The position numbers were made by a program, and so were the translations under genes. From Reticulitermes speratus (Eukaryota > Arthropoda > Insecta > Blattodea > Rhinotermitidae), in NCBI GenBank assembly GCA_021186555.1, contig JAJKFL010000026.1, positions 5,783,209 through 5,847,208 of the forward strand: a stretch of DNA of 64,000 bases. The letters are read 5' to 3'. Below are positions 11,621 through 26,600 of the stretch, piece by piece (position 1 is the stretch's first letter; each line of letters opens with the position of its first letter). The notes beneath the pieces are model-generated. The model did not search any database. It worked only from the letters and a program-made list of their open reading frames with translations, and was not told where the DNA came from.

Positions 11621-14600
11621 CTGCAAAAGAGTTCAGTTAAGTTATTAAAGATATTGATACAAACAAAAATGTGCCCTTTTGGTGACATTAAAAGAGCGAG
11701 TTTCATTTGCACACAACATGTCTGCTGTGTAGGTATAAGCTATGTGTTGTTCCTACTCAAGATGAAGTTACAGTATCATGCTCACTTCTCTCCACATGCC
11801 TGGCATCCCAATATTCCAATGAAGTAATGGGTTCTTATAAAACTTATTATATCACACATCTAACTCACCTGACTTTTATGCCTTATTTTCCTACTGTCAA
11901 AATCATCATCATGGCATCAAAATGGCAGCCACATGAACTACAGAGGCAGAAGCATTACTATGAGCATTTAATAAATAATCCTGAAGTTTTGTGTGATGTA
12001 ACCATGCCAGTTTTATCTCGACAAGCTTTTGCAGGATACCAAACAACAACAGTGGTAAAACTAGCATTTGGTATTCAGAATTATTCCAGTAAATAGGCAT
12101 GTAAAATTTTATATGAGGATATATTATAAATATATACATAAATGTATTTTATATGTTAACAAGTACAAATGTGGCAACAGTGTAAAACTTTGAGGTTATA
12201 CCTGGCAAATTTAATGTAGTCCGTGTCTGTACTGTTAGAAACTAATACAAAATTGGACCATTAAATTGAACAATTATTAATTTACAGTTCCAGCTACCCT
12301 CACCAGAACATAAAGATACCAGAAGTTCTTCCAGGAACTTATTGTTTTATGGTTTTTAACACACCATCAAATCCTGGATATGCTGCTAGTATATATGAAC
12401 ATATATTTGCATTCTGTGGATGAGGAAAGTCACAAGACAAATGACTGAAAGGGGTGTAAGTCTCTTGAGGAGTATCAAGTAGTCTGTATGTGTGTCAGTT
12501 ACACCTGACACATGAAAATGTGTTGCCATTACCTGAGCAGAGGACTGGATCGTGCATTATCTCATGTGTGATAGGGCATAGGAACTCATGTGGTATATCC
12601 ACATCCAGAGGCACCTCAGGAATCCCTTTATCTTCCTTCCGAAGCCAGTACAGTTGCAGGTTCAACTGGTTTCTCTTCTCATCATCATCTAATGTGCAAA
12701 ATGTATGTATATTATTCAAGAAATTAAGGACAAAAATTAAAACCCTCACTAAGGTTCAGATTTGAGGTTCTTACGGCGTGATATGAATATGAAGAATGCA
12801 GCCTTTTGGAATCTGTCAAGTGAAGTGTATGCTTTATTTATCAATGCTGTCCATTATCATTACACAGTGTTGGTGATAGATGAATAAATGCTAGAATGAT
12901 ACTGATGGATGAAAACTAAAATACTGAGAGAAGTGCTAATTTGTCTACCACAAATCCCACAGGGACTAGCCAGGGATTGGAACCTGACCTCTGCGGTGAG
13001 AAGCTGGCCATTAACTGCTTCAGCCAGGGAATGGCCTTCTGGAATGTGACACCATGTGGTCTGGTAGCTGTCTGTAAATCTTTTAAAGGAACACATAGCA
13101 TTCATATTCATGGTTTCAGCTTAAAACCTTAAGATGAAGTCCTTTGAAACGTTTGATATCATCTACCAGACTACATGAAGCGATCTTAAAGTCGAGATTT
13201 CATACTGCAGAAAACGATTTAAAGCAGTTGGTAAATATCAACAGATGTTAAAATACATACTGTTCAAAAACAGGTTCATACAATGGACAGAATAATATGA
13301 GTGGAAAGTTACACGCACAGCTGTTTTGCAGCACCAAAAAGCAGACAGTACGTCTACAGTATCAACAGATATCAAGATGCAAATCTTCTGGGATGTGACG
13401 CTGAGGTACTACAATCCTTCGAAAAATTAGGAACTACATGCCCAGCAACACAGTGTCACATCTTGGAAGACTTGTATCTTCAGTGACACCACTGTGAGAA
13501 CTGCTAATATCTTAATCACCGGACATATTGACAATGAAAGTGGCCGGGTAGCAGCAAACAACAGTGCACCAAATAACGTGACTGGGTATTTCATTGTATC
13601 TGTACGGTTCGCTTAATGACAGTGTAAGTACCTCAGACTATATAGCATAGATTGGTTAGACAACTAAAATGGAATGGATGTGGAAGTCGTTGTGCCCTAA
13701 TTTGAGGTACTGCGATGGCATTTTTCCAGAGGTGCTAAGGAAAACCACGGACAATCCCAGTCAGAAAAGTCCGTGTCTGGGACAAGCTGTAACACTGGGG
13801 TTTCCTGTATATGACAGTGCTACACAATGAATCATGGCATTTGGTGAAGCATGAGCAGGTATGCACAATGCTGTTAGTACAGACGTAGCCTAACTTTTAA
13901 ACACACTCACCAGAATGAAATTTAGTGTGGAACCTTCTGTGATACTGGTCTACAAAGGTCTTCATTTTTCTGAGATGCAACACTGCATCACATATCAGAA
14001 CAACAGAGTCCTCAACTGCACCACTGTGAAAGCCTAAAAAGGGGCAGGGTTCTGAGACTTCAGATTTACCAGAGCACTATACTCACCTATCCGCAACATG
14101 TCAAGGATCTCATCGGAGCTCAGGGTAAGCAGCTGCTCCCCACTGAGATTTGTCTCTCTCACTCGTTCTGCAACGTCCATCATCTCCAGATCTTTCAACC
14201 AACCCTTCACATCGTCCGTACTCCAGTCCAGCAGCTAAGAATATGATATTAGTTTAAATACAATCCACAAAAACTTTGTCTGGAAATCACTTATACATAA
14301 GGGTCCCAGTATTCTGGGATGTGATGCTGATAGACCATATATGTCTTGGTCAACTTGAACCTTGATAATAAATACAACATATTCGTTTCAAATATCAGAA
14401 AACACTCACCTAGCAAAGCAGCGTCACATCCCATAAGAATGGAATCCTCAATTACACTGCAGTAAAAACCTCAAAACTTGCATATCTTTACATATATGAT
14501 ATTTGACGTATGCACAGCAGTGAGCATTATGACTCATCTTCCAGGATGTGACATCATGTAGCTTGGAAAATGGTTACCAGCATTCCAGCAATATATATCC

Positions 14601-17600
14601 CACATGTTACAGGCATGAAGAGATTAAGGCAACAGGTTCATCTATCAAATTACACAGTGTTACATCCCAGTGTTAACATATACAACCATGTTGTAAGAAC
14701 TTCAGATTTCATACAGGATGTAATTGGTATTTGTAATATTTACAACACCTCAGATTTCCTTTAAAAACCTACAGTCTTCTTCCATTCGAATACCCAGCAG
14801 TTTAGGTGAACATTCTTGTTCGATATTATGTGTTAGTATCTGGGTGCCCAACCTTTTTATGGCAAAGGGCCTCACCCATTATTGACGGTTGGTTCACGGG
14901 TTGCACGTGGAAGAATAACAATAAATGGTATACCTTACCACCTAAATTATTGTCACTTTCATAGTATACATGTAATTTACAAATGTGGCCGTGGGTTGGA
15001 GACCTGTTGTGTTCGTACGTTAAACGCAGGTATCTATGATGTCTGTAGCTTCAAGTGATACAATACAGATGAAAGATATTAGAGATGACAAAGTTTTGCA
15101 TGTTACAGAACAAGGGTGGCCACAACATGGCTCATGCACGATGCTGGTGCACCTTGTACTAGATGCATTTATTTGGGCAGTCAGCAGTGTTGCTATTGTG
15201 AGTCTGACTTGTTGATTAAAGACATGGCTCTTGTATATGTTACCTTCTAAAGTGCGGCTCCCGAATAGCTGGCCACCCCTGTTACAGAGTCCCTATAAGT
15301 CAGAAGTTTTGCTGTACTTACTCGCTTACTATAGCTTCTAAGTCTGGTGGCTGCAATGGTCTGAAACACCAGTTGCTGTGGCAACTCCCACACCAGCAGT
15401 GTCCCATCCAAGGAACCTGTTAACAATAAGAACTTCTCACAACTGATTCTAGTTGGTTCACATAATTTGTATGCACATGCAAACACACAATGTTTCAGTG
15501 CACCAAATTTGTACGCACATGCAAACACACAGTGTTTCAGTGCACCAAATTCAAGTAACACATTTCCTTTATCATTTATAATAGGATGGCCTTACGTTAT
15601 CCCAAGTTTTACTTTGCTGATATTAAAAGCTGAAAAATAGACTGTACATCCAGAGTCTTGGAATACACATTTTTGATCAGCTTATCAACATTTCATGTTT
15701 ATGTAAATAATGTTGTTGTTGTTCTTGGGCATTAGTACTTTCAATTTATCACTTATATATTTATTTACTTATTTATTTACATGCTTATTTATTTCCCTAT
15801 TTATTTATTTACTTATTTATGGTTTATTTTATGAAACTCTCAGTAGCTCAGACTGCACAGTACTGATTGGGAGAATGATCAGCGAATGACAAATTCAGAG
15901 GCACTTGGAAGAAAGTGGTCATGGCCTAATTATGGTACTGTTCTGGCATTTGTTTGCAGAGACTGAGAAAAGGCACGAAAAACATTAGTCCAGATAGTTA
16001 GTGTCAGGCTCTTCTCGAATATGAGTCAGAAGCCTTATGAGTTTCGAAAACTTTCTCGGTATACGTCCCATTTCGAGGGAAACAAACTACAATTTAAGGG
16101 TACTTACAGAACTTTTCTACGCCATTTTAAAAGACAGCAGTGTATAAAATAACTGAACGCTATGCACAAAGGCATCAGACTGTCACTACCGTCGCTTTCT
16201 GTTATACCTGTGGCGAGAAGGGCTGAATCGCCAGAAAAGGCACAAGATGTCACCATGCTGTCATCATTTTCCAACACATGGGCACATTCACCACTATACT
16301 GCATGGAAATAACAAACAATATTAATTGGCAGTAATTAACACACATTAAAACCTCTATTATAATAAAACTTATGAATAAAAAGTTTTGTACTTCATTATA
16401 TGGCAGTTGTGGGAATAACTTCTGGGGAAACTAGGCATAGATGGGAGCATATACTAACAGGATCCTAGAGAAATAGGTTTTGAAGTATAAACTGAGATAT
16501 ATGAAATTATGTGTGAAGCTGTCTGTCAAATGTGTGAACTTCTTCATTGGACATTTGAACCAGATGTGACCACTATGCTCTATCGCAGTGGTATTCAACC
16601 TGGGGTATGCGTACCCCCGGGGGTAGGCGAAGACATCTTAGGGGGTACGTAAAATAAAAAGAATATATTATTTCATGATAAACACTGAATAATCAGGGCC
16701 AGATTTAGGGTTAGCCACAAGAGACTCGAACGTAAGGACATGCGATTTGGGAGCGCCATTTTTTCTCTCTCTCTCTCTCCTTTATGTGATTCTTATCTGA
16801 GCGGCTAGTTTCATTTTATTCCACACTGTGCATATAATTTTGCTTTGCTAAAATACCTTTGTTCCTTTATTAATTTTTATATAATAGGTAATAATATATT
16901 TGTTATTTAATAGCTTGATTCTCCTTTTTCTCATTTAAAACTTATTATTTAATACATTATTTTGGATGTAGTTTATTTAATTTATTTTAGATGTAGATTA
17001 TAGACTATGTATAACTTAAATTATGCACCAACAACTTTGGGGGTACAAAGTTGAAGAGAAATTATATCTGGGGGTATGCGAACAAAAAAAGGTTGAATAC
17101 CACTGCTCTATCGAGTCAGGCACCAATCACCCAGTGACATGTGTCACTCTAAGAAGATTCACAGTCTCTTGTCTGTCAACTGTACAGCATTCAGACTGAA
17201 GAAGAATTGGATACAAGATGTGTATAGAAGTTTATACTATTTGCAAGAAGTCTGCAACCAGACTCATACATTTGTAGTCCTCAGGAAGATAACTGAGCAC
17301 AGGATCTGATGAACTTTTAGGAACATTCATCTGGTCCCAAAGAATTAAAACCTTATCCTCCAAGTACACAGCACAAATGATGCAAGTGATCATTTAATAA
17401 TAAATTAAACTTACCACATTCCACAGTCTGATTGTCTTGTCTGTTGCTGTTGAAGCTAGGATCTCACCGCTGATGGGCGTGAAGCGAACACACATCACAT
17501 TACCGCCGTGACCAGTCAACTGACGCCACAAAACACAAATCTACTGTAATGTCTTCCTCAGTTGGAAATGCTGCTATATACCATAGCTTTACTAGTGCGT

Positions 17601-20600
17601 CATTACCACATGTGGCCAGGAGGTAGCGGTATCTCTGATTGCTGCCTTGTTTTGCTGCTGCAATGGTAAAAGTACATAGTGTCACGAAATGTATTGCTGA
17701 CAGAGCAAGCTAAACACAGCAGTGCACATCTTATTTGAAACCAACTTACAGCACTGAATACCTTGGTCAATTACGGGCTTCCTCATCCCTCACACATAAA
17801 CGTCACAGTACTTTTAAATAGCACACACGTCCCCTCTCCCCGTCATTCCATCACATTCTGACACCACGTAATCTCTGAAGTTGACAAAGCAGTATTAACA
17901 AGCAACAAATAACTGCTTTCTCAAGTAATTTTTTGTTTAGTGCTTTTTTACGCTGGGTATATTATCTTACTGGGGAATATTAATTTCATGTCGCAATTTC
18001 TGAAAAGATCTTATATCACTGCAGAAGAATATCCACATCTCTTCAACCAGACAGGTCAGCATGTAACATTAACATGTGCACAATTCTGCATTCAATCCAG
18101 ACTGCTGCCACTAATACAAACAATCTCAATCACAATCTATCTGTCAGCATATGAATAACACCTTACATGTTGATATGGGTCCAGCCAATGTGTGACATTC
18201 CATTTATATTAAATACAGTTAAGTCCCCATTTCATGTTTGGGCTATGCTGCTGAAATCACAATAATAATAACCATGGCTCAACAGCCCTATATGGGCTCG
18301 GGCCTCCTCTTTTCCGAGGTTACTGGGTCGTGTGCATTCGTGGCAGTTGGTGACTGGCCAACTGGCCGCGCTGCTGTTCTATCGATCCTGATGTGACCGC
18401 CAGAGCCATCTGGCAGGCAGTCAGGAGACTTGGGTGAGAAATGACCTGAATTTTGCATACGAAACATTTCTATTCATGCTCGTAAGGTTCTTTTACATGC
18501 TGTAGAGTAAAAAAAAACATAGAATGGAGTATTTTTTTCCACAGGAATTAAAACCTTTGGTAACTAAAATTTGTCAATATTAAAGACAAGCTACACTATA
18601 TTTATAGTCCGACTAATGTAGAATTTAATCACATTAATTAATGTGATTAAATTGTACATTTGTCGGACTATAAATATAGAGATAAAATGTACGGAGTGAA
18701 TAATATTAAGTTTACAAGCTACACTGTTAGGGGCAGTGTTAACTGAGGACTGCCTGTACTTCCACAAGGCCCCTTGAAGTTCAAACAGGAAATTGTACAT
18801 AATAATTGGTCACACTGTACTTATTTCACTGTGACCCGCTCCGGTACATTGTAGCCCTTAATGACACTTGAAATCATGAGTTCACTGAACAAGCACATTA
18901 TGTCACTTTGGAAAAACAGTTAAAGTAAACTGTGACAACAAACTCCACAGAGTAACACTACATATAAAACAATATTATGATCTACAAACATGGTATAAAT
19001 TTTAAAGTTTGTTCAGCAAAGGTGCACACTGCAATACTGACTCAAGCACAACTCCAGTACCATTTATTATGACCATCTTTAGACGCTATTCATACGTACA
19101 ATTAACATGCATAAGCATATAATAGCATGCAACTTTATATGCATATGTAAAGGTAAATGTGTTGTCCCTGTCCATGCCATGAAGGCAGACAGACGGAGTA
19201 CATGCATAGCTCTACCCATTTTTAGCTTTGGTGCTACATGGAGGTCAGAGGTCAACATCACACCCTGGCCGCATTTCCACCCCAGAAAGGAGCCCCGGTA
19301 CCCAATGACTAGGAGGTTGGGTAGACCTCAGAGCAGTCTGGACCTTTTGGAGAAGAGAAAAACTCTTTCCCTGCTATATATGTTTATATAATATAGTATT
19401 GTATTATATTGTGAATGATGAGCTAGTAAAGTACAGTCAGTACAGTGACTGACTACGGGCTGGACGGTCCGGGGATCGAATCCCAGTGGGGGCGAGATTT
19501 TCCGTACCTGTCCAGACCGGCCACGAGGCCCAGCCATCCTCCTGTACAATGGGTACCGGGTCATTCCCAGGGTAAAGTGGCCGGGGTGTGGCGTTAGCCA
19601 CCCACCCCATCTAACGCTGAAGGTTAAAGAAAGAGTAGATCTATACATCTTTTCCCCCTCTGTACCTTCATGGCAGGTTAGAGGGTGAACTTACCTTTAT
19701 ATTTGTGAATATGAGGGTGACATGTTACCTGCTGTGCCTTCAATTGGTGAGAAGTCGCAACTCTGCACACCAAGGTCATGAGCATCTTCCTGTGTCAGAA
19801 GGCACTGGTCAGAGCACGGAGCTACACACCACAGCTTCATATGGCCATCTGAACAGACCGTTACCAGGTACTGGCTGTCAGGCGAGAACGCTGCAGCTGC
19901 TATGGCATCGTTATGTCCCTCCACCATCCTGCAGTATTACATGAACAAAAACGTGTACTCCAATATGGTTGGTTATGTGTTCTAATTTGTCTGATGCAAC
20001 TCAGAGCAATACTGATAATTTAATGTTAATATTTTGGAGCCCAATGTGTTTGAACTTCATATCATCATCAGCTTCATATATATAAAATTAACTGCTTATA
20101 CTTTTGTTCCAGTACAGTAAGCTTAATAAAATGAGAAAAGTTAAGCTGGTCCTAGCATATGGAAGAAACCAGAAATGTATACAAAATTTTGGTAAAAAAA
20201 AAATATGAATGAGATTTTTTGAAAGATGGTAAATAAAGGTAAAATTGTTCGTGTTTATTTCCCTAAACCACATAAACTGGTAATCTTTTTAGAGGGGAAA
20301 CAATGTGTTTAATATGAAGTGAAGTGAAAGGAAGGCTACTCTTTGCTTTATCAAGGACCATGTCATGGGGGTATATGGAATGGGCATATAGCTGCATGCA
20401 TTCTTAACCTATGTAACATCCCAGCTGCTTCATCTTCAGTATCCACTACACAGGGCACTCGGTGGGCCCCACAGCCAGTCCAGATGTTTTGGAGAAAAGA
20501 AAAATCCCTTGCCCCTGTTTTGTCATCCAGCCTGTAACTTAGTAACTATTCTTACTGAGCTACCCCGGCTCCTTTTGTAAGAAGGGAGTACAAAAGTGCC

Positions 20601-23600
20601 TAAATGGGTTTGAGAGAAAGAGGCAATGGCGGTATGAACTGAACCGAAATGTATTTGAGCAGATCCCCGAACACACATTTTCTTTTGGGCATGACGAATC
20701 ATCAGGTACTTGAGGACGCAGTTGGGCACTTGGACGTTATTTAGTTACGTACATGAGTTGCTCCATCGTGCGAGTGCTCCAAATAAATGCCTTCTCATCG
20801 TCTCCTGCTGTTACTAACAGGTGACCATCAGGTGAGAAGCGGCATGTCCGAACACCAGATCCACTAACTTGAAAGCTTGGCCGTCCTCGCCTACCGCTCT
20901 GCAAACAGATACAAATGCCTTTGAAGACAAACAGAAATACTAATCAGCAGGGGTGCACAAATTTTCCAAAAAATATAGGAGCAACCTCAGAATTCTACAT
21001 GCCAGAAGTGTGACACATTGCAAGTTGCCTGTTCAGGACCCACAATTATTAGACACCACCCTACAAAATTTAGTTGCCTGGCAACCTGACAGCTAGGATT
21101 TGTGCCGTCCTGCTAATCAGAATTTATTAACAAAATTAAAAAAAAAAAAAGATAAAGCAATTTTTGTTTCCACATACATGGCAACAACTAAAATTTAATT
21201 TAAACTTGCCCTTGAAAGTGAGTCTATACGCAGGAAACATGTTGGGCTGATTGAATCATTAAAGAGACAATGTTATAAACTGCATTTGATGGTACTTGGT
21301 TACACAAGGAATACAATTCATATTACAGACTACAGTTGTTAAGTGATGTCTAGTACATAAAATGTGTTATTTTAGTTATAAAAAGACCACTAAACTTACA
21401 TTTCAACAACACCACCACCACCACCACCACCACCACCACCACCACCACCACCACCACCACCACCACCACCACCACCACCACCACCAACAATAATAATAAT
21501 AATAATAATAACAATAATAATAATAATAATAATAATAACAACACTCACCACCACCACTACTCCACTACCACAACCACAACACCACCACCACCACCACCAC
21601 CACCACCACCACCACCACCACCACCACCACCACCACCACCACCACCACCACCACCACCACCACCACCAACAATAATAACAACAACATTTCACCACCACCA
21701 CCACTACTACCACCACCACCAACAACAACACTCACCACCACCACTACTACCACCACCACCACCACCAACAACAACAACATTCACCACTACCACCACCACC
21801 ACCACCAACAACAACATTTCACCACCACCACCACTACTACCACCACTACCACCAACATTTCACCACCACCACCACCACCACAGTTTCACACAGCCACACA
21901 CATCTAGTATATTCAGTGTCTACAGTTTCAAATAAACAACTCACCCTGGTATCCCAAAGAATTGTTGATCCGTCAAGAGAACAAGATGCCAGTAGTTCTC
22001 CATTTGGAGAAAATTCCACCTGATTGACGCCAAAGCGATGACCCTCCACTGGTGAACTATCTGACTCTTCGAAACGACCTTCCTCATTACGAACCCATAG
22101 ACGGACCAGCTTGTCCCTGTACATAAGATAAGCATATTTACTCATATTTACAGGCCTGTTGAACAATCAAGGACAATTCCAACATTTCTGTCCAGAAAAC
22201 TTTATTTTAAAATGTAACAATCTACATAAGTTGGTGTACTTGGATTTTATGCTCCCTATGTTTGGAGAAGTTCCTTTTTATTAATTTCACAACGAAAAAA
22301 TGAGCATGATTTGAATGATGGTATGAATTATAGATGCGATATGGTAATTCAAACAGGTATGTCATCACAAAATTAAAGAGCAGAGGCATACAGACCCAGA
22401 ACCTGAGGCAATGAGACTGCTGCCGTGAAAGGCACATGTGTTCACAGTTCCACCATGTTCCTCCAGTCTCTGCAGCACCTTCACTGTGTTCTCGTCGACT
22501 TCCGCCTGCTTCATCACTTCCTGCTCCTGCAGTTCACAGCACTGTACATAAAAGTGAGTGGTTATGGCCAAGAGTTTATTTGAACACAATTTCTATTACT
22601 GCAAATAAGCGATGACTTATATGTGGCTTTGAAATTATGGTGAAGACCAGGCATCAGCCATTATTCAATGATTGATGGATACAAAATTTACTTGGCTTCC
22701 CTGTGTATATGTAACTATTAACATGCCATATTAAATCAAACTCAAAATGTAAGAACTATATTTCAATGTAACATAATTTCTGGTAACATAATTTCCTCCA
22801 TAACATATGTACTGCCATGACCCAGTCACAAAGCCTCAAACTGTATCACATAACTGCTTGTAACTGATACAGATAAACTTTCCAACCATTTACCTCTCCA
22901 TTGTTATTGCCATAGTGACTTAAGGCACTGCACGGTTTCACTAGCTCTGTCTCCAAGTTCAGGTTCCCTCCAACATTCCACACAATCACAGATTTGTCAT
23001 TGGAACCTAAAAGCCAGATTCATCACGTAATTTAATGAAATGTTAATGAATTTAATAAAGAAAAATGAACAAAAATTTAATAATTACCTGTCGTTTCCTG
23101 TCCAACACACTATACAGTATACTCTTGATTATCCGGGGTAATTGTGGGGAGGGACGTGCACGATAATTGAGAAACACGGACAATCCAAAACATATATGTA
23201 ATTTATTGAGCCACAAACAAAAAATAAAACTGCCATTTATATATTACATACATACCATAATACATAAATAGCTTACACTTACTGTCTACATAAACAGTAT
23301 CTGATTTTTGTTTGTATTGGGGATTTTGTTCGAGCACTCGGCACAAAATCATGTTTTTTACCACCTCTGTCCTAGTCATTGGCAACTTACAATCATGCAT
23401 GGATAATCCGCAGACCAGAAATCCGAGTGTGTGTATATAACACACACTCGGATTTCCGATCTATGGATTATATATATGTAGTCAGTCCAAGAAGAAACTG
23501 AAGTTTTTAAATAGTGTGCCAGCGGGCTGGCGTAGCACGCTCACGGAGGAAAGTGGTGGGTTAACTGCAGTACAGCCTATCAGTAAAAAACTGATATTAA

Positions 23601-26600
23601 ACACTGATGCTAAAGTTTTTGTTTTATAAACTTAAAAGTTCTTTGGAATTTTTATTTTATTGTTATGTGTCTTATCTCCTTGTGATTTCATACCTACTAT
23701 ATTTCAGCTTAATGAGGAGCTAAATATGCCACTATGGGCTGCCATGGGGAACATAACAACCATGCAGAAATCTAGTTGTGAGGTCAGAATAAAACTTCTG
23801 CAAACTTGTGGAATGCACCCTGTTTGTAATTAGGGGACATCCTGCACTTTGGAAGACTTGGTGCACATTCTGACTACACAGTTCTAATTTTACAAAATTA
23901 ATATTTTAGGATAAAAAAAACTATTACAGTCCACTGCAGTTCACTGGAATGACATTGAATTGTATTACAATTCCCTCTAACCTTTGGAGTATAAGTTGAT
24001 CTACATACCTGAGGCCAAAAGCGAACTGTCCCTGGAGAAGGCACAACATGTGACATACCTTGAATGACCCTCCAGTACAGCAACGCAGTCACCACTGGTC
24101 TAGAAAACAGACAAAGTGCACATATTGGGTTACTGCTTTGTAACTAAATCCAGACAGCAGAGTCCTTCCTCAAAGGCTAAGAATTCCCCAGTTATTCAAA
24201 ATTTCCCTATCTTTTACAGAATGTGAAGTGTCAGTACTGTGTTCACAACAGCCTGCCGCTCATCCCTATCCTGAGCCAGAAGAATCCAGTCCATGCCCTC
24301 GGATCTTATTGCATTAGGATACTGCTTCATGTATGCTACAAAGCAAGTGGGTGGTCTGGTGAGGTTTCCTATCAACTAATCCCATCATTTCCATTAGTTT
24401 CAAAATCTAACAAACATAGCTTTGCCCGGTGCCCAACTTTCCATGGATGAGAGATTTAAATCTTGTAAGGGTACATAAATGTAGATTAACCACTCAACAG
24501 AGTGAATTAAATCAGAGGTGTTCCCCTCCCCTCTCCAACTTCCATAGAAAACCCACCTCCCAGATCCTCACAGTTTTGTCAAGGCTGGATGATGCAAGGT
24601 AGTTCCCTCCAGGTGAAAATCGAACACAACATGAGAGCTGACGTGTGGCCCTCCAGTGTCTGGTAAATGGACAGCTCACACGGTGTTTTATCGAGGTGCT
24701 TCACGTACTGGCCCACAACAAAATGCCACAGCTTGACAACATTATCATTCCCACACGTTGCTAACAGGTACCGGTGGTTCAGTGAACCATTCTCATCTGT
24801 ATACAGAGAAAGAAACTAATAAATTTAATGTCAAAAGTAATTTTTACTTAACTTCTTAGTTCCAATAATGAACAGTGACTTCAATGAAGTGGGATTTCCT
24901 TGTGTTCTGTATTTAAAAAAGCCTTCCTTAGACTTATCAATAAGCATCTCTTAGGAGCAGCCTGAACTATGTTGGTCAATATCCTGGCCAACTGTATTAA
25001 CACTTTCACTGCCGGGTATTTAAATTCCCGTGGGTGTTAAATTAAATTGCCAGGGATTTATTGAATGTTAAACAATTAGTACGTCATCTAATAAATTACA
25101 AAATATAATTATATATAAAATTATATATAAAATGCATATATTTTTTCTAGTTGTCAGCTAGGGATTAATAAAAATGTAAAATATGTTTCCTAAAGAACTT
25201 ATTGTGTGCGTGGCCTATTTAAGGCAAAAGAGCAGAGTAAATTTTAAATTGACTAAAGTCGACGCTGGCAAATTAAAACGTAAATACTTAAATCGACCAT
25301 GGTCGACTTTGGCAGTGAAAGTGTTAAGAAAATAAGTATTTGTTCTCATTAACATGTCACATGCTTCATGGCATGTAAGAAACCCACACAGTCACTGAAG
25401 ATGAGAACATGTTTCAGCACACCTTGGGGACATAACTAAATGTCTAAAGATTACTGCTGCAGGTTACATGAACATGATTCAGAATGAACAGCATAAAGAT
25501 CTTATTCAGAACCACGGTGTGACATTATTCGATTTACAAATTCTGTAACAAGATATAAAGTCTTATTCCGACAAATGTACACTTTATTATCTTCTATTTA
25601 ATACATATTTATGTTAATAAATAGTCAACATGTTTCGAACTGTATCAGTTAATCTTCAGGATAACATAAAGTCTGTAACAAGAGTTAAATTACTTTTGAT
25701 TCACAGACTGAATATGAATACTCTTACTTGCTGAGGCTGCTGATATTATCAGCACACTGGCTCATTCTAGTCACTACTCTGTCCTCTGTGTTAACTGAAA
25801 AGTTTAAAAAATGCTTTATTGGTCTTTGCTGTAGAACTTAATGAGCTACCACTCTCGTACCAAGGAGCTCCTGAACAGGACAGAAGTCGCTGCTAACAAC
25901 ACCAAGGTCATGTGCATCATCAACAGAAAGAAGGCAGGCTACGGCATCCCCGTGACTCATATCGCTCCTGTCTGAGGCATGCCACACTTTCATGACACCA
26001 AGAGTGCAGGTTGTTAGCAGGTAATGTGAATCAGGTGTCAATGAGACAGACTGGATGGCACCTTCATGTTGCTGGAATGTCCTGAAAGAGTCACACATTC
26101 TGCTTAATTGGGAACACCAAGCACAGTCCAGTAGTAATAAGGTACAGGTAACAGGTAAACTTCTCCCTAGAACAGGCCATGAAGGCCCAGAGGGGTAGTA
26201 GAGGTATAGCTCTACTCTTTCTTTAACCCTGGCACTAAATGGGGGTGGGTGGTCAGCCCGGCCATTTTACCCCTGGGAAAGAGATCCAGTACCCATTGTA
26301 TAGGAGGTTGGGTGGGACCCAGGTCTGGTCTGGAAGGCTGCGAAAAGTCTCGCCCCCACCGGGATTCGATCCCTGGACCGTCCAGTCCGTAGCGAGTCGC
26401 TATACCGACTGAGCTATCCCGGCCCAGCAGTAATAAGGCAAACCAATTATCATCATCTTCAAAGAATCACGATGTCTAGTTGTTCCTGTTGATACTCATC
26501 AATCTGTACTATTGGCAGCAATTACGGCATATACAAGGCATTAAAATTGCATGTTACGATGGTGTTACGGCAGTTAGATGATAATAACATACCACAGAAT

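Noticed and set aside
17524-17548. A 25-nt intron in exon 12 (GT to AG) that would restore the frame
   Set aside because: Far below known insect intron sizes, and exon 5 has no equivalent.
21350-21780. Frames of poly-Leu, poly-Val, poly-Trp and poly-Gly
   Set aside because: Pure trinucleotide microsatellite translation.
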